From: Comamonas thiooxydans
Lineage (GTDB): Bacteria > Pseudomonadota > Gammaproteobacteria > Burkholderiales > Burkholderiaceae_C
Length of the DNA: 64,000 bases
Direction: 5' to 3'
NCBI RefSeq assembly: GCF_000964545.1
Contig: NZ_BBVD01000002.1
Coordinates: forward strand, 248,001 to 312,000
The notes beneath the pieces were generated by a model. The model made no database searches, had not been told where the DNA came from, and worked only from the letters and a program-made list of their open reading frames with translations. The translations under genes and the position numbers were made by a program. Below are positions 10,501-20,083 of the stretch, piece by piece; the first letter of the stretch is position 1; the number at the start of each line of letters is the position of its first letter.

Positions 10501-11598
10501 TCAAGCGCAGCAACTATCGATCACTTCACGCACCAGCGCGTCGGGTGCCGACCTCATCACCGCCTTGCCGGGACCATCGATCAGCACAAAGCGGATTTCA
10601 CCGGCTTCGGATTTCTTGTCGACCCGCATCAGTTCCAGATAGCGACCAGCATTGTCCTGGGCATCGATGACCGCTGCGCGCACCGGCAAGCCCGCTCGCT
10701 CAATCAGCTTGCGCAGACGCGAGACAAAACTCGCCTCCACCAGGCCAAGACGTTGGGACAGCTCCGCCGCCATCACCATGCCTGCCGCCACACCTTCACC
10801 GTGCAGCCAGTTGCCGTAGCCCATGCCGGCCTCGATCGCATGACCGAAGGTATGACCAAAATTGAGAATCGCGCGCAGACCCGCTTCCTTCTCGTCCTGC
10901 CCCACGACCCAGGCCTTGATCTCCACACTTCGCTTGACGGCATGGGCGAGCATGTCGCGATCGCGGCGCAGCAGGCCATCCATGTTCTGCTCAAGCCAGT
11001 CGAAGAACTGCATATCGGCGATAGGGCCGTATTTGATGATTTCCCCCAGACCTGCGCTCAACTCGCGCTCGGGCAGGGTATCCAGCGTAGCAAGATCGCA
11101 GAGCACCAGCTGCGGCTGGTAGAAGGCCCCAATCATGTTCTTGCCCAGCGGGTGGTTGATGGCAGTCTTGCCGCCCACCGAAGAATCGACCTGGGACAGC
11201 AGCGTGGTCGGCACCTGCACAAAAGGCACGCCACGCATATAGCTGGCGGCAGCAAAGCCCGTCATATCCCCCACAACACCGCCACCCAGTGCAAACAGCA
11301 CCGTCTTGCGGTCACAACCATGCTGCAGCAGGGCATCAAAAATCAGGTTCAGAGTCTGCCAGTCTTTATGCGCTTCGCCATCGGGCAACACCACCTCATG
11401 AACCTGGGCGTATTGGCCGCTCAAGGCCTGCTTGAGCGCAGACAGATAAAGCGGGGCCACGACATCATTCGTCACGACCAGAGCCGCCGCCGCCTTGGGC
11501 AATGCCTGCCAAGTGGAGCTCTGGGCCAGCAAGCCCTCTGCAATCACGATGGGATAGCTGCGCTCTCCCAAATCAATATGCACCGTTTCCACGTTCAA
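10501..11598 (-). CDS. aroB: 3-dehydroquinate synthase
   Basis: 365 residues. It converts DAHP to 3-dehydroquinate, the second step of the shikimate pathway, using NAD and a divalent metal. The highly conserved core is present: GGGVVGDMTGF (NAD binding), VPTTLLSQVDSSVGGKT (catalytic and phosphate-binding residues), NMIGAFYQP, and the metal histidines in NFGHTFGHAIE and LHGEGVAAGM. It lies 64 bases after aroK, the usual order, so both shikimate genes are likely co-transcribed. Confidence 0.96.
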   Translation of the reverse strand: MNVETVHIDLGERSYPIVIAEGLLAQSSTWQALPKAAAALVVTNDVVAPLYLSALKQALSGQYAQVHEVVLPDGEAHKDWQTLNLIFDALLQHGCDRKTVLFALGGGVVGDMTGFAAASYMRGVPFVQVPTTLLSQVDSSVGGKTAINHPLGKNMIGAFYQPQLVLCDLATLDTLPERELSAGLGEIIKYGPIADMQFFDWLEQNMDGLLRRDRDMLAHAVKRSVEIKAWVVGQDEKEAGLRAILNFGHTFGHAIEAGMGYGNWLHGEGVAAGMVMAAELSQRLGLVEASFVSRLRKLIERAGLPVRAAVIDAQDNAGRYLELMRVDKKSEAGEIRFVLIDGPGKAVMRSAPDALVREVIDSCCA

Positions 11599-11662
11599 CC
11601 TCTCTCAAAATACATAGCAGGAACCACACGCAGTGTATTGACCAACAAGCTTTTCAGCGCAA

Positions 11663-12199
11663 TCAGGAATGCTGACCGAGTTCAATCTGCATGGCCACTC
11701 GCTGGGCCACCTGCGTGGCGGACAGGCCGCTGCCCGCCACCACAAAATCCGCAACCTCCTTGTAGAGCGGATCTCTGATGGCATGCAAATCCAGCAAGCG
11801 CTGCAAAGGATTGTCCACTTGCAGCAAGGGACGCTGAGTATCCCGCTGCAGGCGCTTGGCAATTTCATGCGGTGATGCACTCAGATAGACCACCTGTGCA
11901 TGCTCGGCCAGCTCTTGCCGGTTTTCAGCCTTCAGCACGGCACCGCCACCTGTGGCAACCACTGTTTTCTCAGGTCGCGCCAGCAGCGCTGCCAGCACCT
12001 CCTGCTCTACATCCCTGAATCTGGACTCGCCTTCCTTGGCAAAAAAATCGCGAATCGTGCAGCCGATATGCTCTTCGATGGCCACGTCCACATCCACAAA
12101 AGGCATAGACCAACGCTTGGCCAAATAGCGTCCGATGGTGGACTTGCCGGAGCCTGGCAAACCCACAAGGGCAATATGAAATTTCTTTAGAACAGTCAT
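11663..12199 (-). CDS. aroK: shikimate kinase
   Basis: 178 residues from the ATG at 12199. An upstream ATG at 12280 is open but would run through the terminator hairpin at 12269-12292 and adds a non-conserved stretch. The enzyme phosphorylates shikimate with ATP. It shows the P-loop GLPGSGKSTIG, the DVDVAIEEHIG segment (metal and shikimate binding), the GGGAVL motif and the RPLLQ lid segment. It begins the aroK-aroB-dgt group and is separated from the pil operon by the terminator. Confidence 0.93.
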   Translation of the reverse strand: MTVLKKFHIALVGLPGSGKSTIGRYLAKRWSMPFVDVDVAIEEHIGCTIRDFFAKEGESRFRDVEQEVLAALLARPEKTVVATGGGAVLKAENRQELAEHAQVVYLSASPHEIAKRLQRDTQRPLLQVDNPLQRLLDLHAIRDPLYKEVADFVVAGSGLSATQVAQRVAMQIELGQHS

Positions 12200-12268
12200 C
12201 GCGTTACCGTCATCCGCCAATCTGGCCAGCCCATGATTCTCGCAGCCCGCAGATATTACAAATGAAAA

Positions 12269-12292
12269 GGCCCGCATCAACTCGTGCGGGCC
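12269..12292 (-). terminator. terminator of the pilMNOPQ operon
   Basis: GGCCCGCA and TGCGGGCC form an 8-bp GC-rich stem with an 8-base loop. On the minus strand the stem is followed by TTTTCATTT, fitting rho-independent termination just after pilQ. Confidence 0.8.
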
Positions 12293-12313
12293 CTATGTAA
12301 AAACTGATAACAG

Positions 12314-14428
12314 TTATTTGCTGGTGCTGCGCGCCTGGCTCAGCATCTTGGGAGTGATGAAAACCAGCATTTCACGCTTGCTCGAAGCCTTGGTGTTGCT
12401 ACGGAACAAATGCCCCAACACAGGCAGATCTCCGAACAGCGGTACCTTGTTGAGCTGGTTGGTTTCCTCCAATTCAAAGATACCGCCAATCACGACCGTG
12501 CCGCCATTCTCGACCAGCACCTGGGTCTTGACATGCTTGGTATCAATGGCAACGCCCTGAGTCGTGGTCTCACCACGGCTGTCCTTGTTCACATCCAGAT
12601 CCAGAATGATGTCGCCTTCAGGGGTAATTTGCGGAGTCACTTCCAGCTTCAGCACGGCCTTCTTGAACGAGATGGTCGTGGCGCCATTCGGCGCAGTCAC
12701 GGAGTACGGGTATTCCGTGCCTTGCTCGATCAATGCCTTGTTCTGGTCTGCTGTCACCAGACGGGGGTTGGAGATGATCTTGCCATCACCCTCTGCTTCC
12801 AAAGCGGAAAGCTCCAGGGACAGGAAACGCGTCATCGAGCTATTGAAGACAGAGAATGCGACCTGCCCCACCGTGTTGATTCCTGAAATACTGGCTGGCA
12901 AATTGACAAAATTGCCACTGGGGAACTTGGTGCTTGATCCCGAACTGCTGTCTGGCAGGAACTGAGACGAAGTCATGGATGCATTGCTGCCAACAGCCCC
13001 TCCGCCAAACTTCACACCCAGCGAACGGCCAAAGGTATCGCGTGCCTCCACAATGCGGGCCTCGATCATGACCTGGCGCACCGGCACATCCAGCGTTGCC
13101 AGCAAAGCCTTCATTTCTTCCAGCTTGGTCGGCGTATCCGTCACAAACAGCTGATTGGTGCGAGGCTCGGAAATAGCGGAGCCGCGCGACGACAGAAAGC
13201 GCGTGCTGGACCCTGTACCGCCGGCACCACCGCCGCCTGTCGAAGTCGTGATCTGCTGCAGGATATCCGCCGCCTTCGCATAGTTGAGCTGGAAGCCTTG
13301 CGTGCGCAAAGGCTCCAGCTTCTGGATTTCCATGGCCGCTTCGTAGTCACGCTTGGTACGCGCGTCAATCTCGTCCTTGGGAGCGATCCAGAGCACGGAG
13401 CCGGACTTGCGCATGCCCAGCCCCTTGGCATCCATGATGATCTGAAGAGCCTGGTCCCAAGGCACATCCTTCAGACGCAGAGTCAAGGCACCTGTCACCG
13501 TATCCGAGGTGACGATATTGAAGTTGGTGAAGTCCGCGATGACCTGCAGCAAAGAGCGCACTTCAATATTCTGGAAATTGAGCGACAGCTTTTCGCCGCT
13601 GTAGCCCGGGCCTTGCGTCAACTTGCTGGTGTCGACCTTTTTCTGGCGCACTTCCACCACGAACTGATTGTCGCTCTGGTATGCGCTGTGCTCCCAGTCA
13701 CCCACAGGGTCAATGCGCATCCGAACACGATCGCCTTGCTGAGTGGTCGATATCGTTTGCACAGGCGTACCGAAATCCCCCACATCGAGCTTCTTGCGCA
13801 AATTTTCAGGCAGAGCTGTACGCAGGAAGTCCACCGTCAGGCCCTTGCCCTCCTGCCGCAGATCCACCCCCACCTGGCTGCTGCCAAGGCTGACTACAAC
13901 CCGGCCGGAGCCATCGCTACCACGGCGAAAGTCGATACCGCGAATCGGAGCTGCATCAGAGGCTGCCGTCTTGTTCTCGAACACCGGAGCCATGACAGGA
14001 GCCGCAGCTGCAGCGGTTGTCGCGGCACCTGCGGGATCAAGCAAGATCAGCAAAGATTTGCCCTGGCGCTGCAAGCGATAGGTCGTAGCCGTCTTCAGAT
14101 TCAATACCAGGCGTGAGCGACCCGATGCTTCCACCAGATTTGCCGAACGCAGATTGCCCTGATTGAATTCAAGCAACGACTTGCCCGAGCCATTGCTCAC
14201 ACCCGGAAAATCCAGAGCGATACGCGCCGGAGACTGAACCACGAATCCGGTCGGGTCTGCAGCCAGCGGTTCGGACAGCTCGACACGGACGACCTCGGAG
14301 CCAGACTGCAAAGCGCCTGTAACAGCCTCAATGCGGGCTTGCGCCCAAGCTGCCGAAGAAAGCAAAAGGCCGCTCAGGGTCAGACCCCAACGGGCCTTCG
14401 CCATAGTGCTGCGATTAATACCCATCAT
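12314..14428 (-). CDS. pilQ: type IV pilus secretin PilQ
   Basis: 704 residues. Signal peptide ending at about AWAQ (residue 29). Two AMIN-like regions follow (about 35-270), then a secretin/TonB short N-terminal domain (about 285-350, starting LSLNFQNIEVRSLLQVIAD), an N1-type domain and the C-terminal secretin core with VMIEARIVEA and the VPLFGDLPVLGHLFR signature. It forms the outer-membrane pore for the pilus. A glycine/serine-rich linker (GGGGAGGTGSS) sits between N1 subdomains. Its start overlaps the pilP stop by 4 bases. It is the last gene of the operon and is followed by a terminator. Confidence 0.95.
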   Translation of the reverse strand: MMGINRSTMAKARWGLTLSGLLLSSAAWAQARIEAVTGALQSGSEVVRVELSEPLAADPTGFVVQSPARIALDFPGVSNGSGKSLLEFNQGNLRSANLVEASGRSRLVLNLKTATTYRLQRQGKSLLILLDPAGAATTAAAAAPVMAPVFENKTAASDAAPIRGIDFRRGSDGSGRVVVSLGSSQVGVDLRQEGKGLTVDFLRTALPENLRKKLDVGDFGTPVQTISTTQQGDRVRMRIDPVGDWEHSAYQSDNQFVVEVRQKKVDTSKLTQGPGYSGEKLSLNFQNIEVRSLLQVIADFTNFNIVTSDTVTGALTLRLKDVPWDQALQIIMDAKGLGMRKSGSVLWIAPKDEIDARTKRDYEAAMEIQKLEPLRTQGFQLNYAKAADILQQITTSTGGGGAGGTGSSTRFLSSRGSAISEPRTNQLFVTDTPTKLEEMKALLATLDVPVRQVMIEARIVEARDTFGRSLGVKFGGGAVGSNASMTSSQFLPDSSSGSSTKFPSGNFVNLPASISGINTVGQVAFSVFNSSMTRFLSLELSALEAEGDGKIISNPRLVTADQNKALIEQGTEYPYSVTAPNGATTISFKKAVLKLEVTPQITPEGDIILDLDVNKDSRGETTTQGVAIDTKHVKTQVLVENGGTVVIGGIFELEETNQLNKVPLFGDLPVLGHLFRSNTKASSKREMLVFITPKMLSQARSTSK

Positions 14429-14976
14429 TTGCCGACCTCCTGCAACTCCAAAGTGCTTGTTCTTTCAATCCAGTCACCACCGCCATCCTGGACAATTTCT
14501 CTTAGCTGGATGGAGTTTTCCGTAATCTTGGTGATCTTTCCGTAGTTCTGCCCCAGATAGTTGCCGACACGTACCTGATAGAGCAGGCCGCCGACTTTGA
14601 CCAAGGCCGTGGGCACGTTCTTTTTGTCGAGACTGCCCACCATGGTCATGGTGTCCAGCGGCTCGGCCTCCAGCGGCTCCTTGCGGCGACTCAGCTCTGG
14701 CGTGAGCAACGCCGTGCTGATGTTGGATTGCGCAGACTCCTTGCGCAGCACCTGGATCAGCTTGAGCGGATTGAAGGGATCCATGCCATCAGCCCCTGTA
14801 TAGGCCTGGGGCTTGAAAGGCTTGGGCTCCTCCAGAGGAGTCACGCGAGGCTTGGCATTGGCACGCTCCTGGGCCATCCACTCACGCAGTTGCTCCTCCT
14901 CGGAGGAGGTGCAACCCGCCAGCAAAGCACTGCTCATCAGGACCAGCCAGACAGGGCTCAAGAATGCTCTGCTCAT
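14425..14976 (-). CDS. pilP: type IV pilus inner-membrane lipoprotein PilP
   Basis: 183 residues. Lipoprotein signal with the lipobox LLAGC and the lipidated Cys22, then a low-complexity linker and the beta-sandwich domain (about 95-180) with KVGGLLYQVRVGNYLG and the ENSIQLREIVQDG segment. PilP binds the PilNO heterodimer and the periplasmic part of PilQ, linking the two membranes. Overlaps pilO and pilQ by 4 bases on each side. Confidence 0.94.
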   Translation of the reverse strand: MSRAFLSPVWLVLMSSALLAGCTSSEEEQLREWMAQERANAKPRVTPLEEPKPFKPQAYTGADGMDPFNPLKLIQVLRKESAQSNISTALLTPELSRRKEPLEAEPLDTMTMVGSLDKKNVPTALVKVGGLLYQVRVGNYLGQNYGKITKITENSIQLREIVQDGGGDWIERTSTLELQEVGK

Positions 14977-15650
14977 TTCTTCCCCTTGGCCGCGTCACGC
15001 TGCGCCTTGACTTCGTCCGCATCCAGATATCGGAACGTCCGTGCCGTGGCATCCATGGACAGCACATCCGTGTCCTTGCCGCCCGGGGCGATGGACAGAT
15101 TGTTCAAGGTCACGATACGGGACAGGAAAGCGATATCCGAGGCAAAAGCACCGATGTCGTGATAGCGCCCCGTCACCTTCAGGGTGATTGGCAGCTCGGC
15201 GTAGTACTCCTTGGTCACCATGGCGCCAGGGCGGAATACTTCAAACTGCAGGCTACGTCCCAAGCCGGCCTGGTTGATATCGGAAAGCAGAGCAGCCATC
15301 TCCGCCTTGCTGGGCAGTTGCTTTTCCAGCTGCGTCACATACTGCTGCACCTGCTCGCGCTGCTTCTTCAAGCCCTCCAGGCTCACTGCCTTGACCATTT
15401 TCCTGGAATAGTCTTCGCGCAGAGTCACCTCGGTCGCACGCTCGGCGTCGAGCTCTGCTTCGTAATCCTTCAGAACGACGAACCACAGCAAGGCTGCGAC
15501 AGCGACTGCCACGGCAACATACAGCAGTGCCTTGGGCAAGGCTGGCCAGACCGAAGGGTCATTGGGATCCAGATTCCGGAATTGGCGCTGAATTCTCTCT
15601 TGCAGCGCAGCGAAATCGATGTCCAGAGATTTCTTCTTTTTTGCCATCAC
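14973..15650 (-). CDS. pilO: type IV pilus alignment protein PilO
   Basis: 225 residues: a short cytoplasmic tail, one membrane helix (about 45-65), a coiled coil (about 70-125) and a ferredoxin-like periplasmic domain (about 130-215, with LPITLKVTGRYHDIGAFASD). PilO pairs with PilN through similar folds and holds PilP. The start overlaps the pilN stop by 4 bases. Confidence 0.94.
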   Translation of the reverse strand: MMAKKKKSLDIDFAALQERIQRQFRNLDPNDPSVWPALPKALLYVAVAVAVAALLWFVVLKDYEAELDAERATEVTLREDYSRKMVKAVSLEGLKKQREQVQQYVTQLEKQLPSKAEMAALLSDINQAGLGRSLQFEVFRPGAMVTKEYYAELPITLKVTGRYHDIGAFASDIAFLSRIVTLNNLSIAPGGKDTDVLSMDATARTFRYLDADEVKAQRDAAKGKK

Positions 15651-16258
15651 TGCGCTTTCACAGAAGAGCTTGCAGCAAGCAGATTTTTCTCCGCATCGCT
15701 GGCCCTGGTCAGATTGAAGCGCAATGTGAATGCAGCTGCACGGCGCTTATCCTTGGCAGTCACATCAACAGTCTTGGCCACAATTTCCATCAGCTCCGGC
15801 TTGGAGAACCAGGGCGAGCCATCCGTAAGATTACGCAGCATCTCGGAAATACGTTCATTCGACTGTGCAGTTCCCTGCATGGTCACCGACAGGCCTTCTT
15901 GCTTGATGCTGCTGATGTAGACACCGTCCGGCAGTTGCTTGACCAGCTCATTGAGCATGTACACCGGCAGGTTGCGGTCGGACTGCAGATCCTCCACCGC
16001 CTTCTGCCGTGCACGCAGAGCGGTGATTTCGGCCTCGAGCCCCTCGATTTCCTTGATCTGTGTTTCCAGGACCTTGATTTCGGAGCGCAGCAGATTGTTC
16101 TTGTTCTGCTGGCCCTCGATCATCATCTGGAAATACCAGTAAATCAGTGCTGCGATCAGCAGTCCACCCAGTGCGCCCAGCACCATATTGACCTGAAACG
16201 CTTCTTTACGGCGCTTCTTGGCCGCCTCGCGGTGCGGCAAAAGGTTAATCAGTATCAC
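15647..16258 (-). CDS. pilN: type IV pilus alignment protein PilN
   Basis: 203 residues from a GTG start at 16258, giving the family N-terminus M-ILINLLPHRE. The GTG lies in GTGA, overlapping the pilM stop by 4 bases exactly as at the other operon junctions, which decides this start over an upstream in-frame codon at 16288. The short cytoplasmic NLLPHRE peptide inserts into PilM; one membrane helix (about 24-44), a coiled coil and a periplasmic ferredoxin-like domain follow. Confidence 0.93.
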   Translation of the reverse strand: MILINLLPHREAAKKRRKEAFQVNMVLGALGGLLIAALIYWYFQMMIEGQQNKNNLLRSEIKVLETQIKEIEGLEAEITALRARQKAVEDLQSDRNLPVYMLNELVKQLPDGVYISSIKQEGLSVTMQGTAQSNERISEMLRNLTDGSPWFSKPELMEIVAKTVDVTAKDKRRAAAFTLRFNLTRASDAEKNLLAASSSVKAQ

Positions 16259-17337
16259 TCTTGAAACCTCCGCATGGCCAAACCGCAAGAGGTCAGATAG
16301 GACGGCGCTTCACGCGCCATCTTCTTCAGACGCACGCCGCTGCCAATTTCCATGCCTTCGAAGGGATTGGCAAGACTGCAGGCACATCCAGTCTGCTGGC
16401 TGACGGCATCCACCAGCCCCGGCAAGGACGACGATCCACCTGCCAGCAACACATGATCGACGCGGTTGTAGGGAGTACTCGTGAAGAAGAACTGCAACGC
16501 TCGCGCCACTTCCTGGGTCAGGCTTTGCACGAAGGGCTTGAGCACACCAGCCGCGTAGTCGTCCGGCAATTCGCCGCTGCGCTTCTTGGCCTCCGCCTCT
16601 TCCGGAGAAAAACCGTACTGGCGTGCAATCAACTGGGTAAGCTGTGCACCGCCAAAGGCCTGATCACGCTCATACAGCACCTCGTCATTGCGAAGCACCT
16701 GCATGCTGGTAGTCATCGCGCCCACCTCGAATAGCGCCACGACAGCATCACGCCCGGCATTGGGCAAACGCGACACCAGACGCGTTGCCGCCATTCGGGC
16801 GGCGTAGGGCTCGATATCGATCACCATGGGCTTGAGACCGGCAGCCTCGGCCAGGCCCTGGCGGTCCTGCACTTTTTCCTTGCGCGATGCAGCAATCAGC
16901 ACATCCACATCGCCAGGCGACACCAGCGACGGGCCTATGACACAGAAATCCAGGCTCACCTCATCGAGCGAGAACGGAATGTATTGATTGGCTTCGGACT
17001 CGACCTGAACTTCCATTTCCAGCTCGGTCAAGCCGGCTGGCAAGGTGATCTTCTTGGTAATCACAGCAGCAGCTGGCAACGCCATGGCCACTTGCTTTGT
17101 ACGCGTTCCGCTTTTCTTGACCAGCCGGCGCACGGCCTCCGCCACCTCATCAAATTTCTCAATATTGCCGTCGGTGATCCAGCCTTTTTCAAGAGGCTCA
17201 ATCGCACAACGCTCCAGTTGCCACTCGCCGGATTTGCTTTTGGCCAGCTCGACCAGCTTCACGCTGGAGGAGCTGACATCAATGCCAAGCAAAGGTGCAG
17301 GCTGACGGCTGAATAAAGAACTCAGAGCAATCAACAT
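16255..17337 (-). CDS. pilM: type IV pilus assembly ATPase-fold protein PilM
   Basis: 360 residues from the ATG at 17337, which follows a GGGGGG tract; an in-frame start at 17367 is less likely. Actin/FtsA-like cytoplasmic protein that binds the PilN N-terminal peptide. It has the phosphate-1 region LLGIDVSSSSVKLVEL, the ALFEVGAMTTSM phosphate-2 region and LLAGGSSSLPGL near the adenosine site. First gene of pilMNOPQ, divergent from the PBP1A gene. Confidence 0.94.
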   Translation of the reverse strand: MLIALSSLFSRQPAPLLGIDVSSSSVKLVELAKSKSGEWQLERCAIEPLEKGWITDGNIEKFDEVAEAVRRLVKKSGTRTKQVAMALPAAAVITKKITLPAGLTELEMEVQVESEANQYIPFSLDEVSLDFCVIGPSLVSPGDVDVLIAASRKEKVQDRQGLAEAAGLKPMVIDIEPYAARMAATRLVSRLPNAGRDAVVALFEVGAMTTSMQVLRNDEVLYERDQAFGGAQLTQLIARQYGFSPEEAEAKKRSGELPDDYAAGVLKPFVQSLTQEVARALQFFFTSTPYNRVDHVLLAGGSSSLPGLVDAVSQQTGCACSLANPFEGMEIGSGVRLKKMAREAPSYLTSCGLAMRRFQE

Positions 17338-17588
17338 GCCCCCCCAAGTTTGTAAGAATGGAAACAAAAGCCAGCAATACCCCGGAATCCTAGCAGCAAG
17401 CTATAGCAGCACATGCTTTGCTGCAGCGCTTTTCACCGTATTTCGTGGTCAAAAAAAGACAAACTTGTGTAACGTCAAACCGCAAGAACCTCAGCCCTTG
17501 CGCATACTGGTGCTTACCCTGTGATTTAGGATTCAATCAAAGCGCGGCCCCACCCCGGCCGCCACGATGCTTTTCCGGGCGGCATTTC

Positions 17589-17594
17589 TATAAT
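17589..17594 (+). promoter_or_regulatory. -10 element TATAAT of the PBP1A gene
   Basis: A perfect TATAAT lies 27 bases before the PBP1A start codon, in the divergent pilM/PBP1A region. No good -35 hexamer is seen 16-18 bases upstream, so the promoter call is tentative. Confidence 0.4.
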
Positions 17595-17620
17595 GTCCTA
17601 CCCCTTGCCAATACTGCGAA

Positions 17621-20017
17621 ATGCCGCCATCAGAACATTCTGCTCACCAGGCACCTGCGCCTGGATCTCAAACTCCCAAAAAACGCATGCACTGGCTGCC
17701 GCGCTCCATTTTCTGGCTGATCGGAATTGCCGTCGCCGCTGCCCTGGCCGTTTTGCTGGCCGTGGCCGTGGCGCTGGCCATGGCTTACCCTAATCTTCCA
17801 GACGTCTCCGAACTTGCAGACTACCGCCCCAAGCTACCGCTGCGGGTCTACTCCAGCGAAGGCGCTCTGCTGGGAGAGTTTGGGGAGGAACGTCGCACCC
17901 TGACGCCCATCAACGAGATCCCCAAGGTCATGACGGATGCCGTGCTGGCCATCGAAGACACCCGCTTCTTCGAGCATGGCGGCGTGGACTACAAGGGCAT
18001 GCTGCGTGCTGCGCTGGCCAACCTGGGCAAGGTCAAGAGCCAGGGCGCCTCCACAATCACCATGCAGGTTGCACGCAATGTCTACCTCTCTTCCGAGAAG
18101 ACCTATACCCGCAAGATCTACGAAATCCTGCTGACCTTCAAGCTTGAGCACTTGCTCACCAAGGAGCAGATCCTCGAGATCTACATGAACCAGATTTTCC
18201 TTGGCAACCGTGCCTATGGCTTTGCAGCAGCCTGTGAAGCCTATTTCGGCCATCCGCTCAAGGACATCACGGTGGCCGAAGCCGCCATGCTGGCCGGCCT
18301 GCCCAAGGCTCCATCGGCCTACAACCCGATCAGCAACCCCAAGCGCGCCCGCATCCGCCAGCTCTACATCATCGAGCGCATGGAGGAAAACGGTTTCATC
18401 ACCGCAGAGCAGGCCAGGCAGGCCCGCGAAGAGCCGCTCAAGCTGCGTACTGCCGCCAATTCGACCCGTGTACATGCAGAGTACGTGGCTGAAATGGCCC
18501 GTCAACTGATCTTTGCCCAATACGGCAGCGACGCCTATACCCGCGGCCTGAACGTCTACACCACTCTCAATGCCGGTGAACAGGAGGCTGCCTACAAGGC
18601 TTTGCGCGAAGGCATCATGAACTACGAACGCCGCCAGAAGTACCGCGGCCCCGAGAAGTTCATCACTCTGCCAGTCAACGCTCAGGAGCTGGAAGACGCC
18701 ATCGACGATGCCCTGGCCAACCATCCCGACAACGGCGATGTGGTTGCAGCCGTGGTGCTGGAAGCCTCGCCGCGCAAAATTGTCGCGGCCCGTGCGGACG
18801 GTACCCATTTCGAGATCACGGGCGACAACCTCAAGCCCGCCGAATCTGGTCTCAGCCCCAAGGCACCGCCCAATATCAAGATCCGCCCCGGTGCCGTGAT
18901 CCGCGCCATCAAGAACGCCAAGGGTGCCTGGGAAATCACCCAGCTGCCCGAAGTCGAAGGCGCTTTTGTGGCCATGTCCACGCAAACCGGCGCCATCCGC
19001 GCGCTGATCGGTGGCTTCGACTTCGAAAAGAACAAGTTCAACCACGTGACCCAGGCCTGGCGCCAGCCCGGCTCCAGCTTCAAGCCATTCATCTACTCGG
19101 CGGCGCTCGAGCACGGCTTCTCGCCCTCCACCATGATCAATGACGCACCGATCTTCTTCAGTGCGGCAACCACCGGTGGTCAGCCCTGGGAGCCCAAGAA
19201 CTACGACGGCCGCTACGACGGTCCCATGACCATGCGCACGGGCTTGAACAAGTCCAAGAACATGATCTCCATCCGGTTGCTGCAGGCCATCGGCCCCAAG
19301 ACCGGGCAGGAATGGGCGACGCGCTTCGGCTTTGAAGCCGCCAAGCAGCCCGCCTACCTGACCATGGCTTTGGGCGCCGGTTCCGTCACTCCGCTGCAGA
19401 TGGCGGGAGCCTATTCGGTGTTTGCCAACGGCGGCCATCGCATCAACCCCTGGCTGATTGCCCGAGTGACAGACCACAAGGGTCGCATCCTCTCCGAGTT
19501 CACCCCACCAGCGGTGAAGGAGCTGCCCCAGGCCATCCCCGAGCGCAATGCCTTCCTCACCGGCACCCTGCTCAATGATGTGGCACGCGTGGGCACGGCT
19601 GCACGTGCCCAGGCCACACTCAAGCGCCCCGACCTGTATGGCAAGACCGGCACCACCAATGACTCGGTGGACGCCTGGTTTGCCGGCTACCAGCCCAGCA
19701 TTGCCGCTGTCTCCTGGATTGGCTACGACACCCCGCGCAACCTGGGTTCGCGCGAAACAGGTGGCGGCCTGAGCCTGCCCATCTGGATCAATTTCATGCA
19801 GCACGCACTCAAGGGAGTGCCGGTGGCCGAAGTGCAAACCCCGCCCGGCGTGGTCAATATGGGCGGCGACTGGTATTACGAAGAAAACGCCCGCAACGGC
19901 GGCGTCTCCAGCCTCGGCATGGAAGGCGCCTCCGATCCTGGCAACGCAGGCCCGGGTGCCACCCAACCGCCTGCCGCAGAAGAGCGCAGCCGCATTCTGG
20001 ACCTGTTCAGAAACTAA
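17621..20017 (+). CDS. mrcA: penicillin-binding protein 1A (bifunctional glycosyltransferase/transpeptidase)
   Basis: 798 residues: short basic cytoplasmic tail, membrane helix (about 28-54), GT51 glycosyltransferase domain (about 75-260, with AIEDTRFFEHGGVD and QGASTITMQVARN) and a C-terminal transpeptidase domain with the serine motif PGSSFKPF, the SKN motif in KSKNMIS and KTGTTND. An OB-like insert lies between the two catalytic domains. It polymerises and crosslinks peptidoglycan in the periplasm. Next to pilM in divergent orientation, an arrangement also known for mrcA/ponA and pilM in many proteobacteria. Confidence 0.95.
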   Translation: MPPSEHSAHQAPAPGSQTPKKRMHWLPRSIFWLIGIAVAAALAVLLAVAVALAMAYPNLPDVSELADYRPKLPLRVYSSEGALLGEFGEERRTLTPINEIPKVMTDAVLAIEDTRFFEHGGVDYKGMLRAALANLGKVKSQGASTITMQVARNVYLSSEKTYTRKIYEILLTFKLEHLLTKEQILEIYMNQIFLGNRAYGFAAACEAYFGHPLKDITVAEAAMLAGLPKAPSAYNPISNPKRARIRQLYIIERMEENGFITAEQARQAREEPLKLRTAANSTRVHAEYVAEMARQLIFAQYGSDAYTRGLNVYTTLNAGEQEAAYKALREGIMNYERRQKYRGPEKFITLPVNAQELEDAIDDALANHPDNGDVVAAVVLEASPRKIVAARADGTHFEITGDNLKPAESGLSPKAPPNIKIRPGAVIRAIKNAKGAWEITQLPEVEGAFVAMSTQTGAIRALIGGFDFEKNKFNHVTQAWRQPGSSFKPFIYSAALEHGFSPSTMINDAPIFFSAATTGGQPWEPKNYDGRYDGPMTMRTGLNKSKNMISIRLLQAIGPKTGQEWATRFGFEAAKQPAYLTMALGAGSVTPLQMAGAYSVFANGGHRINPWLIARVTDHKGRILSEFTPPAVKELPQAIPERNAFLTGTLLNDVARVGTAARAQATLKRPDLYGKTGTTNDSVDAWFAGYQPSIAAVSWIGYDTPRNLGSRETGGGLSLPIWINFMQHALKGVPVAEVQTPPGVVNMGGDWYYEENARNGGVSSLGMEGASDPGNAGPGATQPPAAEERSRILDLFRN

Positions 20018-20030
20018 GCCCTCCAACAAC

Positions 20031-20063
20031 AAAAAGCCTGCCTCTCATCGAGGCAGGCTTTTT
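20031..20063. terminator. bidirectional terminator between the PBP1A gene and cyaY
   Basis: AAAAAGCCTGCCTC and GAGGCAGGCTTTTTT form a 14-bp stem with a 5-base loop, flanked by A-run and T-run, so it can end transcripts from both convergent genes. Confidence 0.9.
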
Positions 20064-20083
20064 TATTCCAGCACCCTGAATGT